A stretch of 64,000 nt of DNA, taken from NCBI GenBank assembly GCA_026874595.1, contig CM049316.1, forward strand, positions 48,426,695-48,490,694, given 5' to 3'. Position 1 is the stretch's first letter. Every line of letters begins with the position of its first letter. The stretch is from Sipunculus nudus. Lineage: Eukaryota > Annelida > Sipuncula > Golfingiida > Sipunculidae. Under the pieces are notes generated by a model. It worked only from the letters and a program-made list of their open reading frames with translations. It was not told the DNA's origin and ran no database searches. The translations under genes were made by a program, and so were the position numbers. Shown in pieces: positions 41,201 to 45,769 of the stretch.

Positions 41201-44162
41201 ATTTATTATAGAGGGGTATATCATAGTGACTTATTTGAGTAAAAATGAAGGCAATGTATATCTTATAACAAGGTTTGTGTCAAATATGGGATTTGGCATA
41301 TAACTTTCCCAGGAGTATTGTTTATGATCTTGAAAGGTTTTGCATATTACATCAACATTTATAGTTACTTTGGTCTGGCAACATCACTTTACGTACGTAA
41401 AAACGATGTATTTATTTTTTTTATGAAATTTTTTTTTTAATTTCCAAAACAATAAATATCCGAAAATAATACTTCATTCAGAATTCACAAAAATTGTGTA
41501 CATTAAATTTGAAACAGCTTTACAGTCGGACAAAGGACCATGATTATAGCTCAGAAGACTTGTTGTCAGCTGAGCTAAAAATGAGATACCTGAGATACGG
41601 ATGGGTTTTCTCCCTTTTATAGACACAGATATTACTGAGCTTATAATCCCACCAAAGTACATGCATGGGATGGTGACTAAAATGTACCCTCAGATATATT
41701 TAACATTTTAGTCACCCTTGGTGGCTAGCCGTTTTTGAGATCGCATGGGTTAATGTGAGGAAGACAGCAGACGGACGATGCTGCACCATCACAAAAGCTC
41801 ACAGGTTCTTTAAAAAGCTTGAATACCCTCCTCTATTAGGAAGAGTCACCCAGTAGCGTTCAGTGGCCAACATGATAGTTAAGACTGCTGAAACTGCCAG
41901 ATTTTCAACTTGCACTAATTTAAAAATGGCTAATAAAAATATGACTTAAAATGTAGATTCTTGAACTGTTTTTTATTTCACTGATATATAAAATGTCATA
42001 AGAGTCTTGCTTATTGTCACCAAATAATAAGTTCAAAACACCCTTGCTCAGTTACTGTACGACACATCAGGCCATTTTGTTGGGCATGGTCAAGCAAAAT
42101 TGAAATAGGTGCCTACTTTAAAACTCATTTGGGTCATTATTTAGCAATGTTTATTTGTTTAGAAAGAAGATCACTTTAAGTCAAGTTTGAGTGCTGTCAT
42201 GTGCTGAAACGCCCAAGTTTTCTGATAAGAATATTGTTAAAAGCTGTATGTGGTGGGCAGTAAATAATATAATATAAACTTATTTATTTTATATGGATTG
42301 TACAAATAGTTATTATAACTAATCGAGGCACTCTCCATGGCTCCGGTGATGGCGTTTGGTAGTCTGTAGGGGTGGAGGATGATAACTGTCGGAACTCTTT
42401 ATAAAGTAAAATAGCCATCTAGCGGGGAAAGGAAAAACAAAGGGAAGTAGCTCTCGTGAAGGGAGGAGAGAAGGGACGGGACACAGAAGCATATGGCGTC
42501 CCGAGGTGGGAAGACGTAGCAAAAGTTGACGGAGGACGACCTGGACAACATTGGACTGACGCCGCTACTAGGTAAGAAGTTACAAACTAACAGAAGCCAC
42601 TGGTACGTGAGTAGAATTGAATTTCTCAGACTTTTCAGAGGAAACTGGAGTACCCGGAGAAAACCACCGGCCTTGGACGGGCAACTACAACCCACTCTCA
42701 TAGCCACGCCAGGGATCGAACCCGGGTCGCCAGCGGAGAGAGCCAAGCATTTTACCACTCAGCTGTCCAGCCCCCTTGGAAGAGCTGATCCCAGTCTGCC
42801 TTGGGTGAGCTCTGCCTCAACAGACACTGTACTTCTGTTATAGTAGTACAGCATGCACTATGCTGCTGTACCATTTCAATATTTCAATCTTGGAGAGACC
42901 TCTATTACAGGGATGATCCCATAAACATGAAGTGAATTCCACTCAAGGTCTCACAAAGCTTGTAAGCACATTCTTGTATGTCTGGCACAGTCAGATTATT
43001 CACAGAAATCCACCAAAAACTACTGAAACTCACAGAAAACTACCAAAAGCACTTGGAATCAACAACTTTTTTTACATCCCTGAATATTTTAGTTATTTTA
43101 AGCTAAACAGCATAAAGAAATAAGATTATCAGGGTAAAAAGTATTATTTACAAGAATAAATAGCAAATTAAAGAATCTACATATTTTGATATTACTTTGA
43201 CCTTATCACAGACACAGTTGTGAATTCAACATAAATAATTATAATAATAATAATATTTTATTTTGAAAAGCATAAAATCCACAGTGGTGTGCTCTAAAAT
43301 GCTATTACAAGCAATTAAGCAATTGCATAAAAATGACTATGAGAAAAATATATTCATTAAATAAAAATTAAGACAAACATTTAGATATTACTAAGACTAG
43401 ATAAAACATGCACATAATCCAATAATATACATTAACTATGATACTTAACCAATAAAAGACATTACACCTATAAAATGTAGTTAAAATTACAGTAAGGAAT
43501 TGAAAATCTGCACATATGCAAAATCACAGCTAACTGAAATATTGCACATATAAGAATGAGCATTTTTTTGTCAACATCAAGGTCTACTAGTAATGACATA
43601 GACTTTTTCTTTGAATGTCGGAGCTGCAAAGGCAGAAATAACTCTATGTGCTTGCCTTGGTGCAAGGCTTAGAATTACACACTCGGGGACTCAGGCCATA
43701 TACTCATGAATTCAGAAATCTCATTATACTATTTACAGTTATGAACCCATAACAACTGATGTGCTTGGAATCACAGTTGGACAGGTTAAGTAGGACAGCT
43801 TCTATAGTATGGTCAACAGATATTCTGACAAGTAAAATATTATTAAAGAACGGCACAGGTCAGTGTTTAGGGAGATGTCATTCGCACACGCACACCTTTG
43901 TCACGGCCCGCACGCGGTTCCGCGTTAAAAGGTGATCCCCTTACCCTGGTTCACAAAACTCGCCCTGGCTGGGTCCAAGGGATTTGACGCTTCCTGCACG
44001 ATGACAGCGGATTTTCACTTCTTCTGATGACCCCTCCTCCTCTATCACACATATAACAGACCCCTGGGAAACCCTCGTGTTTTGTCTTGTCTTCCATTTC
44101 ACCAGTTTCGCACGATTTTTCGTTTCAAGGCGGATCTCAGTGTCATTCATGGGCGCCGCCAT
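6463..44162 (-). CDS. CTDP1: CTDP1/FCP1, RNA polymerase II CTD phosphatase (six exons, 3' end missing)
   Basis: FCP1 removes phosphate from the heptad-repeat tail of RNA polymerase II in the nucleus so the enzyme can be reused; it acts with TFIIF. The coding parts are 44162-43945, 34227-34135, 28654-28573, 24438-24313, 20274-20027 and 8547-6463; all have GT-AG borders and the phases fit across all five introns. Domains by residue: N-terminal domain about 1-104 with MCAECG at 94-99; phosphatase core about 150-300 with DLDQT (catalytic D155 and D157), HRILSRDEC and IIDDREDVW; 17-residue repeat 501-619; DEDDYLFYLEEIL from 645; BRCT about 697-795; acidic C-terminus to 951. About 950 residues are visible, close to the roughly 960 of the human protein, so little is missing. 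Introns of 4.1-11.5 kb are packed with repeats. A one-base frameshift sits at 8520-8522. Identity is secure; exact ends rest on my splice calls. Confidence 0.95.
7457..7813 (-). repeat. Coding 51-bp minisatellite, 7 copies, in CTDP1 exon 6
   Basis: Seven head-to-tail copies of a 51-bp unit encode EEGQEKQTDVDKTDKVT. Five copies are nearly identical; the last two carry G for D and R for K changes. The unit is a multiple of three, so copy number can change without loss of frame. It lies in the flexible linker between phosphatase and BRCT domains. Confidence 0.95.
8548..10005. other. CTDP1 intron 5, first part: AT-rich, one repeat copy
   Basis: Mostly AT-rich sequence. A repeat with the palindrome GACCCATGGGTC starts at 9586; its first 180 bp are closely similar to 24801-24975, down to AGCATATGAGAAGCTAAGA. 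GC-richer DNA at 9800-9990 directly precedes the retroelement and shares CAGATAACCCGC with 13245. Confidence 0.5.
10006..10091 (+). repeat. Ngaro repeat A1
   Basis: Starts GGAGTCACACGAGAAACG and runs to GTGGTGCA. It is matched almost base for base by A2 at 12695-12781, with a few substitutions. Confidence 0.9.
10110..10834 (+). pseudogene. Ngaro gag-like ORF1, frameshifted
   Basis: An ATG at 10110 opens MGDKAPDFTKF and a predicted coiled coil (EEQKNLALRVEKLQKDV) that ends at a stop near 10281; the next frame (10280-10834) continues with a leucine-rich helical segment (ETILKLLCHMQ) and a stop at 10832-10834. The two frames together have the size and position of an Ngaro ORF1 structural protein. 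No zinc knuckle is visible. Function is assigned by position. Confidence 0.6.
11085..11483 (+). pseudogene. Ngaro reverse transcriptase, N-terminal fragment
   Basis: Contains LNWVENGVPIQF and, further on, KVVLKRTWKLRLVHNLSYIN, the fingers region of DIRS/Ngaro-type reverse transcriptases (R-x-V-x-NLSYIN). It stops after DYMVTID; the active-site loop and thumb are absent, so it cannot encode an active enzyme. Confidence 0.8.
11606..11863 (+). pseudogene. Ngaro RNase H fragment
   Basis: The peptide DLQWWDSALDTW leads into IITDASSYGWGAVLD, the first catalytic aspartate block of RNase H in DIRS-like elements. It follows the reverse transcriptase fragment after only about 120 bp, which marks a deletion of several hundred base pairs. 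The rest of the domain is out of frame. Confidence 0.8.
11957..12535 (+). CDS. Tyrosine recombinase of the Ngaro-type element
   Basis: About 190 residues of the catalytic half: first arginine in MMLRPSDVAP, second box in KSFRPTGATVSVVTG, histidine/tryptophan box in IGRWKSREV, and nucleophile tyrosine in EAYYVH, then stop. This order (R...R...H/W...Y) is that of integrases of DIRS and Ngaro elements. The frame is intact here although the N-terminal part upstream (11863-11957) is disrupted; codons around 11950 need a frameshift to connect. Confidence 0.85.
   Translation: MKVITLLAFVMMLRPSDVAPHANVFNPSTCMFTNLVLTTDHVRFQEDGSMTLVLHVIKNDYQREGFEVHVVPTTDIMLDPVSALQVYIQRTDNIRPRDSRPLFLTLRRPYKAITSDTVAKILCETIDLVGVGNNGFSAKSFRPTGATVSVVTGNEPDTVRQIGRWKSREVFEAYYVHSKTDVSFSDKLLNYL
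12633..12920 (+). repeat. Ngaro 3' B1-A2-B2 repeat block
   Basis: B1 (12633-12694) and B2 (12859-12920) share GGCTTTACCAATTTTATGAA and TTTTGAAGTTGTGACAAAAA; A2 (12695-12781) between them copies A1. The 77 bp after A2 are unique. Confidence 0.88.
12921..13440. other. Intron 5: GC-richer unique stretch
   Basis: This segment has more C and G than its neighbours, and resembles 9800-9990 only in short phrases. No coding signal with splice sites was seen. Confidence 0.4.
13441..13612. repeat. (TAATAG)n microsatellite, interrupted
   Basis: Blocks of TAATAG repeats alternate with short unique spacers. Preceded by CTGGGTGCAACCAGATATGGGG. Confidence 0.9.
13613..15373. other. Intron 5: AT-rich, nothing recognised
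   Basis: About 1.8 kb of AT-rich sequence with short ORFs only; no repeat shared with the rest of the window was noticed. Confidence 0.45.
15374..15520. repeat. Second (TAATAG)n microsatellite
   Basis: Three interrupted blocks of TAATAG, followed by CCCCATGTCTGGGTGCAAC, the flank motif of the first array in a different order. The two arrays probably belong to copies of one repeat family. Confidence 0.9.
15590..16260 (+). repeat. Duplicated module, copy 1 (copy 2 at 24975-25740)
   Basis: Starts near TCTGACAAGACTATCATAAA and runs through GGACAGAATGGACTAATACC to GTGGACACAATTAAATGTGC. Copy 2 matches along nearly the full length with scattered substitutions and small indels. An open frame (RYCDAYEKFTDGPASGQNG) is shared, but substitutions change amino acids freely, so I treat it as non-coding. 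Confidence 0.7.
16540..17455 (+). repeat. Two repeat modules ending in the GTCAGCTGAGCTAA hairpin
   Basis: The first module (CTTACAGGGAAAAAACGTGCC to AGCTGAGCTAAAAA, to 16833) and the second (GGTGCCACCAGTCTGCAGG to AGCTGAGCTAAAAA, to 17453) have unrelated bodies but the same 3' tail, a GGACGGAC-like stretch followed by the hairpin. A third tail lies at 17050-17105. A G run is at 16319-16329. Confidence 0.7.
17456..19045 (+). repeat. Composite repeat, also at 20800-21560, 22690-23060 and 36340-37390
   Basis: Recognised by GGCTGGTTGACATGATTGG, CATAAGATGTATATTA and GGGCAAACAGAGCCTGATCT. Other copies keep the same order. G runs lie at 18236-18250 and 18848-18859. No ORF of interest. Confidence 0.65.
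19046..20020 (+). repeat. Two repeat modules; the second stops at the exon 5 donor
   Basis: Module one has the GGTAGGAGATCTTG(T)GGACATCTAA body and ends GAGCTGAGCTAATAA at about 19665. Module two repeats this body and ends abruptly in CTATAGCTCAGATGACTGATAG at 20020, about eight bases inside the intron downstream of CTDP1 exon 5. Confidence 0.7.
20027..20274 (-). CDS. CTDP1: CTDP1 exon 5 (phosphatase core)
   Basis: A 248-bp exon, acceptor AATTGACAG, donor CTCAA followed by GTATGT. It encodes residues 174-256 of the FCP homology domain, with TKSFLEKISSMYELHICTF, YAHTIARFLDP and HRILSRDEC, all strongly conserved in FCP1. The exon ends two bases into a lysine codon completed by exon 6. A dispersed-repeat tail begins only about eight bases into the following intron. 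Confidence 0.96.
20275..20725. other. Intron 4: unique sequence next to exon 5
   Basis: No shared repeat or coding signal was recognised. Confidence 0.4.
20726..23657 (+). mobile_element. Candidate long non-autonomous element, GACCCATGGGTC to CAGCTGAGCTAA
   Basis: Begins with GACCCATGGGTCACTGTGCTCAGCTG at 20731 and ends with the hairpin GTCAGCTGAGCTAA at 23657. It contains the modules typical of the family plus inserted material: an ATAAGTCGA pair (21640-21670), and unique DNA at 21700-22690 including a GC-richer block near 22430-22480. Boundaries are inferred from matching termini; the long interior may contain other insertions. Confidence 0.4.
21636..21675. repeat. Direct repeat GCATATAAGTCGA, possible transposon end
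   Basis: GCATATAAGTCGA occurs twice in about 30 bp. This resembles terminal regions of Tc1/mariner-type short elements, but the opposite end was not found. Confidence 0.35.
23658..24312. other. Intron 4: AT-rich, nothing recognised
   Basis: AT-rich DNA up to the exon 4 donor. No repeats noted. Confidence 0.4.
24313..24438 (-). CDS. CTDP1: CTDP1 exon 4 (catalytic DLDQT motif)
   Basis: A 126-bp exon, 42 codons, both borders in phase 0 (acceptor CATTGAAG, donor AAG then GTACAG). It carries RKLVLLVDLDQTLIHTT, the DxDxT nucleophile motif of the FCP/SCP family of aspartate phosphatases (D155, D157, T159). All catalytic residues of this motif are intact. Confidence 0.96.
24439..24974 (+). repeat. 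Intron 3: partial repeats, including a GACCCATGGGTC terminus at 24801
   Basis: 24540-24795 resembles part of the 17456-19045 composite. At 24801 the palindromic terminus CAAGGGACCCATGGGTCAC starts a copy of the 9586 repeat. Confidence 0.55.
24975..25740 (+). repeat. Duplicated module, copy 2
   Basis: Matches 15590-16260 through TGATGCATATGAAAAA, GGGAATAAT and CACCACTTTGTGGACACA. Confidence 0.7.
25741..26924. repeat. Intron 3: copy of the GCATAAGCTCACAGGTT repeat, then AT-rich DNA
   Basis: 25745-25990 matches 2555-2836. A (TA)n tract lies at 26352-26386. 26730-26830 is another partial copy. Nothing coding. Confidence 0.55.
26925..28290 (+). repeat. Satellite-like tandem repeat, about 180 bp, 7 copies
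   Basis: The phrase GCAATGCCTGCAGATATTGG recurs at about 27000, 27180, 27359, 27539, 27719, 27898 and 28078, so the period is 179-180 bp. Each unit has TTTGGTGTGTGGGCAGATAT, a GTTGACCTACTTTTGACC phrase and GAAAAATATGAAATTTCATG. The last unit is the most diverged and leads into GGCGGGGGCATTCGTGTCG. Interior copies are nearly identical, so it probably expanded recently. Confidence 0.92.
28376..28572 (-). repeat. 21-bp minisatellite built from the exon 3 splice donor
   Basis: Reading away from exon 3, units of 17-21 bp with GAG followed by GTAAGGGCAGGTTGTT repeat about ten times. Six units keep the exact GAG/GTAAGGG donor, two read GAG/GTATGC, one GTTAGGG and one GTAAAGG. The first unit is the genuine exon 3 donor. 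The 21-bp period is three times seven, so downstream donors would add whole codons (VRAGCSE) at least for the first unit. Confidence 0.93.
28573..28654 (-). CDS. CTDP1: CTDP1 exon 3
   Basis: An 82-bp exon, acceptor TTCTTTTAG then AGGAG, donor GAAGAG followed by GTAAGG. It encodes residues 104-131 ending AMVHSVPELIVSEE, close to the human MVHSVPELMVSSE. The first 21-bp unit of a minisatellite starts at the donor itself, so the intron opens with a chain of near-copies of this splice site. Confidence 0.93.
28655..29019. other. Intron 2 next to exon 3, nothing recognised
   Basis: Apart from the polypyrimidine/acceptor at the exon border, no repeat or coding signal was seen. Confidence 0.4.
29020..29600 (+). 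repeat. Diverged tandem repeat, about 125 bp, 4 copies, GGACGGAC tail
   Basis: Phrases GAGCCCTC(C/A)TA and GAAAGAAAATCAC recur about every 125 bp, ending with GGATGGACGGACAGACGG. Similar arrangement at 38370-38640. Confidence 0.6.
29601..29907. other. Unique DNA before the 53-bp array
   Basis: No feature recognised; the first unit starts at 29908. Confidence 0.4.
29908..33540 (+). repeat. 53-bp minisatellite, about 68 copies
   Basis: GACTGGTGGAGGAATGACT starts at 29908 and recurs every 53 bp to 33513; 3,605 bp equals 68 units plus one inserted base (at about 31335, GACAAGTTTG). Units differ mainly at two places: TGCTCTT, TACTCTT or TGGTCCT, and GGTAAC or GGCAAC, with some pairings favoured, which points to spread of multi-unit blocks. 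On the CTDP1 sense strand each unit reads CTGATTTTCTGTTACCAGG, a good 3' splice-site match. It lies in intron 2 between exons 2 and 3. Confidence 0.97.
33541..33975 (+). repeat. Decayed units at the edge of the 53-bp array
   Basis: About eight diverged units with GATGACTGGTCTTATCCTTTT and AACAGATAACCAGTC. They are older relatives of the homogeneous array, which suggests growth from one side with decay at the border facing exon 2. Confidence 0.85.
34135..34227 (-). CDS. CTDP1: CTDP1 exon 2
   Basis: Acceptor TTTCCTCAG precedes GAGTTTG; the donor is CA followed by GTGAGT. The 93-bp exon encodes residues 73-104, including HHPIVIKDMCAECGADLR, which matches the most conserved N-terminal block of FCP1 (human VMKGLCAECGQDL). 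Its split codons join exon 1 (GG+G) and exon 3 (CA+A) in frame. Confidence 0.93.
34228..35229. other. Intron 1 near exon 2: short repeat ends
   Basis: GTGACCCATGGGTCATGATGCTCAGCTG at 34562 and a variant at 34765 are repeat 5' ends of the GACCCATGGGTC family with short bodies. The rest is AT-rich and unremarkable. Confidence 0.5.
35230..35293. repeat. (TA)n microsatellite
   Basis: More than 60 bp of uninterrupted TA dinucleotides. Confidence 0.97.
35294..36255 (+). repeat. Intron 1: repeat modules of the CAGTCTGCAGGAACTGAT family
   Basis: 35640-36240 resembles 4480-5600 and 40452-40757 (ACCTAATTTCAGGTTTCC-like, GATTTGTGCCCTGTTAACAG). 35294-35640 holds an AT-rich stretch and a palindromic TATAGAGGT segment. 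Confidence 0.6.
36256..38060 (+). repeat. Composite repeat starting ACAAGGGACCCATGGGTCAC
   Basis: Same order of modules as 17456-20020 and 20726-23657. A G run of about 22 lies at 37191-37212. A second 5' terminus (ACAAGTGACCCATGGGTCAT) starts at 37875. Confidence 0.65.
38061..38640. other. Intron 1: weak tandem units, nothing else
   Basis: Two or three diverged units with GGCCATATTGGACTTCTGACAAG at about 38395 and 38515. No coding evidence. Confidence 0.4.
38643..38747 (-). pseudogene. Copy of the exon start seen at 63982, unidentified
   Basis: A clear acceptor (TTCTTTTCTTTCAG) is followed by an open 34-codon stretch beginning VRQFTYPADPIEKQ and ending at a stop. The other arm keeps the same acceptor and starts VLQLTY. 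In the phase expected from the exon at 59055-59236 this copy has early stops, so it is probably a non-functional duplicate. I do not recognise the peptide. Confidence 0.35.
38731..40180 (-). repeat. Inverted duplication, arm 1 (arm 2 at 62447-64000)
   Basis: This arm is the reverse complement of 62447-64000 over about 1.45 kb, with scattered substitutions and indels; for example GATACAAGAGGGAGTCATAT here faces ATATGACTCTCTTTTGTATC at 63630. It includes four units of about 140 bp rich in TGACCTTTGACC and ends in the CAGCTGAGCTAAAAA hairpin at 40180. Arm 2 runs off the window, so the full length is unknown. Confidence 0.9.
40181..40757 (+). repeat. Two repeat modules with the shared hairpin tail, C run between
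   Basis: 40181-40402 is the GGTAGGAGATCTTGGGGACA family; 40452-40757 is the AATTTCAGGTTTCCAAGGAG family. Both end AGTCAGCTGAGCTAAAA. A run of about 20 C lies at 40431-40450. Confidence 0.75.
40991..41580 (+). mobile_element. Short (590 bp) element with both family termini
   Basis: Starts ACAAGGGGCCCATGGGTCAC and ends GTCAGCTGAGCTAAAA after a GACAAAGGACCATGATTATA tail. This is the most compact case in which the palindromic 5' end and the hairpin 3' end lie together, with a mostly unique interior. Confidence 0.5.
41577..41820 (+). repeat. Repeat with a 14-bp hairpin (41672-41716), copy 1
   Basis: GGTGACTAAAATGT and ACATTTTAGTCACC pair perfectly around a 17-nt loop. The sequence GAGATAC...GTTTTCTCCC upstream and CTTGGTGGCTA downstream recur at 51895-52040. 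The 3' part joins the GCATAAGCTCACAGGTT-type tail. Confidence 0.7.
41821..42490. other. Intron 1: no repeat recognised
   Basis: Unique DNA, GC content rising after 42310. No supported exon. Confidence 0.4.
42491..42573 (+). pseudogene. Possible SAM-domain-like fragment with in-frame stop
   Basis: An ATG at 42493 opens MASRGGKT, then TAG at 42517-42519, then QKLTEDDLDNIGLTPLL, which fits the LTEEDLxxLGI pattern of SAM domains. GTAAGAAG follows at 42572. It could be a retro-copied or TE-captured first exon. The match is short and may be chance. Confidence 0.2.
42600..42775 (-). mobile_element. tRNA-derived SINE
   Basis: On the minus strand the sequence starts GGGGCTGGACAGCTGAGTGG (A box) and has GGGTTCGATCCC (B box, 42713-42725), as in a tRNA gene. 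Next comes a conserved core with GGTTTTCTCCGGGTACTCC and TTTCCTC (42639-42665), a phrase widespread in animal SINE central domains. No A-rich tail was identified, so the 3' end is uncertain. A plus-strand ORF across it is an artefact. Confidence 0.8.
42776..43944. other. Intron 1 next to exon 1
   Basis: AT-rich; an ATAATAATAAT microsatellite at 43240-43258. CTTGCCTTGGTGCAAGGCTT at 43652 is one of an inverted pair with 51405-51425. CG-rich bases at 43875-43930 lie just inside the intron. Confidence 0.45.
43945..44162 (-). CDS. CTDP1: CTDP1 exon 1 (coding part)
   Basis: The start ATG (44162-44160) opens MAAPMNDTEIRL. Upstream codons AAG and TTG are in frame but lack an ATG. The exon ends in CCAGG followed by the donor GTAAGG at 43944-43939 and splits a glycine codon completed by exon 2. 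Low similarity to human FCP1 here is expected because this region is poorly conserved, apart from the pattern ending in a CHRAGSV-like stretch. Confidence 0.85.
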
Positions 44163-44165
44163 CTT
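44155..44165 (-). promoter_or_regulatory. YY1-like site over the CTDP1 start codon
   Basis: On the minus strand the bases read AAGATGGCGGC, the core of the YY1 consensus, and they overlap the initiator ATG. Such sites are known near starts of TATA-less housekeeping promoters. No TATA box is visible just upstream. Function is inferred. Confidence 0.45.
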
Positions 44166-44384
44166 CAATGTGTGCAGCTGCAGTGAATATAATACTTACA
44201 GACGATTCCACGAAAATTCTATTTGAACCGTAGGGTATATTTTGTTCGTTAAATACTGAATTTTATTTAGTCCAAGAAGCACTGATTAAATATTAAAACA
44301 ATGAAATAGTAAGATTTACACATATAAACGCACGGCACAATTACTTAAGCAACCTCCGTACAGGGTCAAGGTCAATTGAAATGA
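44163..44384. other. Upstream of CTDP1, probable promoter region
   Basis: No TATA box in the first 100 bp. AT-rich. Could serve transcription away from CTDP1 too, but no exon was found on the plus strand nearby. Confidence 0.35.
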
Positions 44385-44430
44385 TGATAGGACCAGAGAG
44401 CTTAGATCATCTAAGCTCTCTGATAGGACC
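44385..44430. mobile_element. 27-bp perfect palindrome between 9-10-bp direct repeats
   Basis: Arms AGAGAGCTTAGAT and ATCTAAGCTCTCT with one central C occupy 44395-44421. TGATAGGACC flanks on both sides (44385-44394 and 44421-44430, sharing one base). This is the shape of a tiny insertion with target-site duplication. Confidence 0.7.
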
Positions 44431-44832
44431 CTGCCTGCTAGAACGGACTTAAGCATGTTTGACCTGACGTTTGACCCAGTCAACGCCTCACTTGGATTAT
44501 CAATAAATGTAAACAACATATGACTCTCGATCCCTCGGGACTCGATTCTTATTTCAGCCAGGGTTGACAAGTTTCTACCACTGCCATTTCTGCCGTTGGT
44601 TTTTGCCCGGCAACTGCCATATATGGCAGAAATACCTTTCTGTCCTTGATTCTGCCATAAGGGCAAAAATACGCTGAAAACTGCCCAAAAATATTATTAT
44701 AGCGAACCAATTTAAATGTTATACAGCAAATACAGTAGTAGGCTTAATAGGGCAGTACTTAATGAAGATAACCAAGGTGAAATCTTGTGACAGAATATAG
44801 CTAGGCCTATTATAATACACCGACCGATATTA
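44431..44832. other. Intergenic, short CTGCCA-rich segment
   Basis: 44570-44690 has several TTCTGCC/GGCAGAA pairs in both orientations, possibly ends of a short transposon. No gene. Confidence 0.3.
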
Positions 44833-45350
44833 AGGGAAATCCGTGTAATTTGGACCACTGTGTAATTTGAAACACCCAAAATTTCCATATTTGGAAAAAT
44901 AGTACCAACACGAGGCAAGTTCGTCACTGTAGCATCGACCATTTTGAGCATACAACAACGATGCAGGAAAGCTAGGTGCAAGTTTTGGCGAATATTCAAC
45001 TTGAAGATGTTAATTTCATAGTTTGTTCTTATTTTCCATGCATATAAATATCGAAGTATTCTGACTTTTATTCAATGAAGATCCCATCATGTCCCAACAA
45101 TACACAGCTTTATAACGTGGGTCTAGAACTGGCCAATTTGATTTTGGCTAATAATATATATATGTAAATACGGTCAGGGTCAAAATCTGCAAATCGACTT
45201 GCTGTGTGTAATATGGACCAGGCTCTTTAATGTAATATGGACCGGTGGTCCAAATTACACACAGGTGGTTCATTTTACACATCAAAGGAAAATATCATTC
45301 GATTTATTTCTTTCTCCTAGATTATTACATTGATATTGACTTAAGAGCCG

Positions 45351-45647
45351 GGTGTTTCCATGTGCACGTATATGCGCATATGCGTGAAAAATCACTCATA
45401 TGATTTTGTAACTGGGGTGTTTCCATGTGTCCGTCAGCGTATATGCGTGAAAATCGCCACAGGATTCGGCGTATTATGACGTTTCTTCAGCATCTTATTG
45501 TGGAAGGCCTGCTCGATCCACTGTACAAATATATAGGCCTACGTCTGCCAGTTCATGCATGTACGCATATACGGGCACATGGAAACACACCTATTGTTTC
45601 ACGCGAATATACGCTCATAGGCATATACGCGCACATGGAAACATACC
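45351..45647. mobile_element. Short TIR element with GTTTCCATGTGC ends, one nested in another
   Basis: Outer ends GGTGTTTCCATGTGCACG and CGCGCACATGGAAACATACC; an inner pair of similar ends sits at 45416 and 45591. TIRs with TTTCCATG and internal TATACGC palindromes resemble PIF/Harbinger-type short elements (family inference). The interior has an unassigned open frame (MRENRHRIRRIMTFLQ). Confidence 0.6.
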
Positions 45648-45769
45648 TTTACACAAACAAAAGCACATTTAAAGGGCTAGTAGGCTTACTAGCCGACATG
45701 ACTACGCGGGTATCCAGGAAAGCAAAAGGCAAATATGGCAAGTGGGCATCCGACGGCATATATATATAT

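Noticed and set aside
42690-42775. tRNA gene
   Set aside because: A and B boxes are present but the anticodon arm and acceptor stem do not fold properly and a SINE core follows.
42526-42843. 105-codon plus-strand ORF
   Set aside because: Most of it is the antisense of the SINE, and it has no ATG at its start.
44712-44999. 95-codon minus-strand ORF
   Set aside because: It crosses the left terminal repeat of the 44833-47348 transposon and has no splice or homology support.
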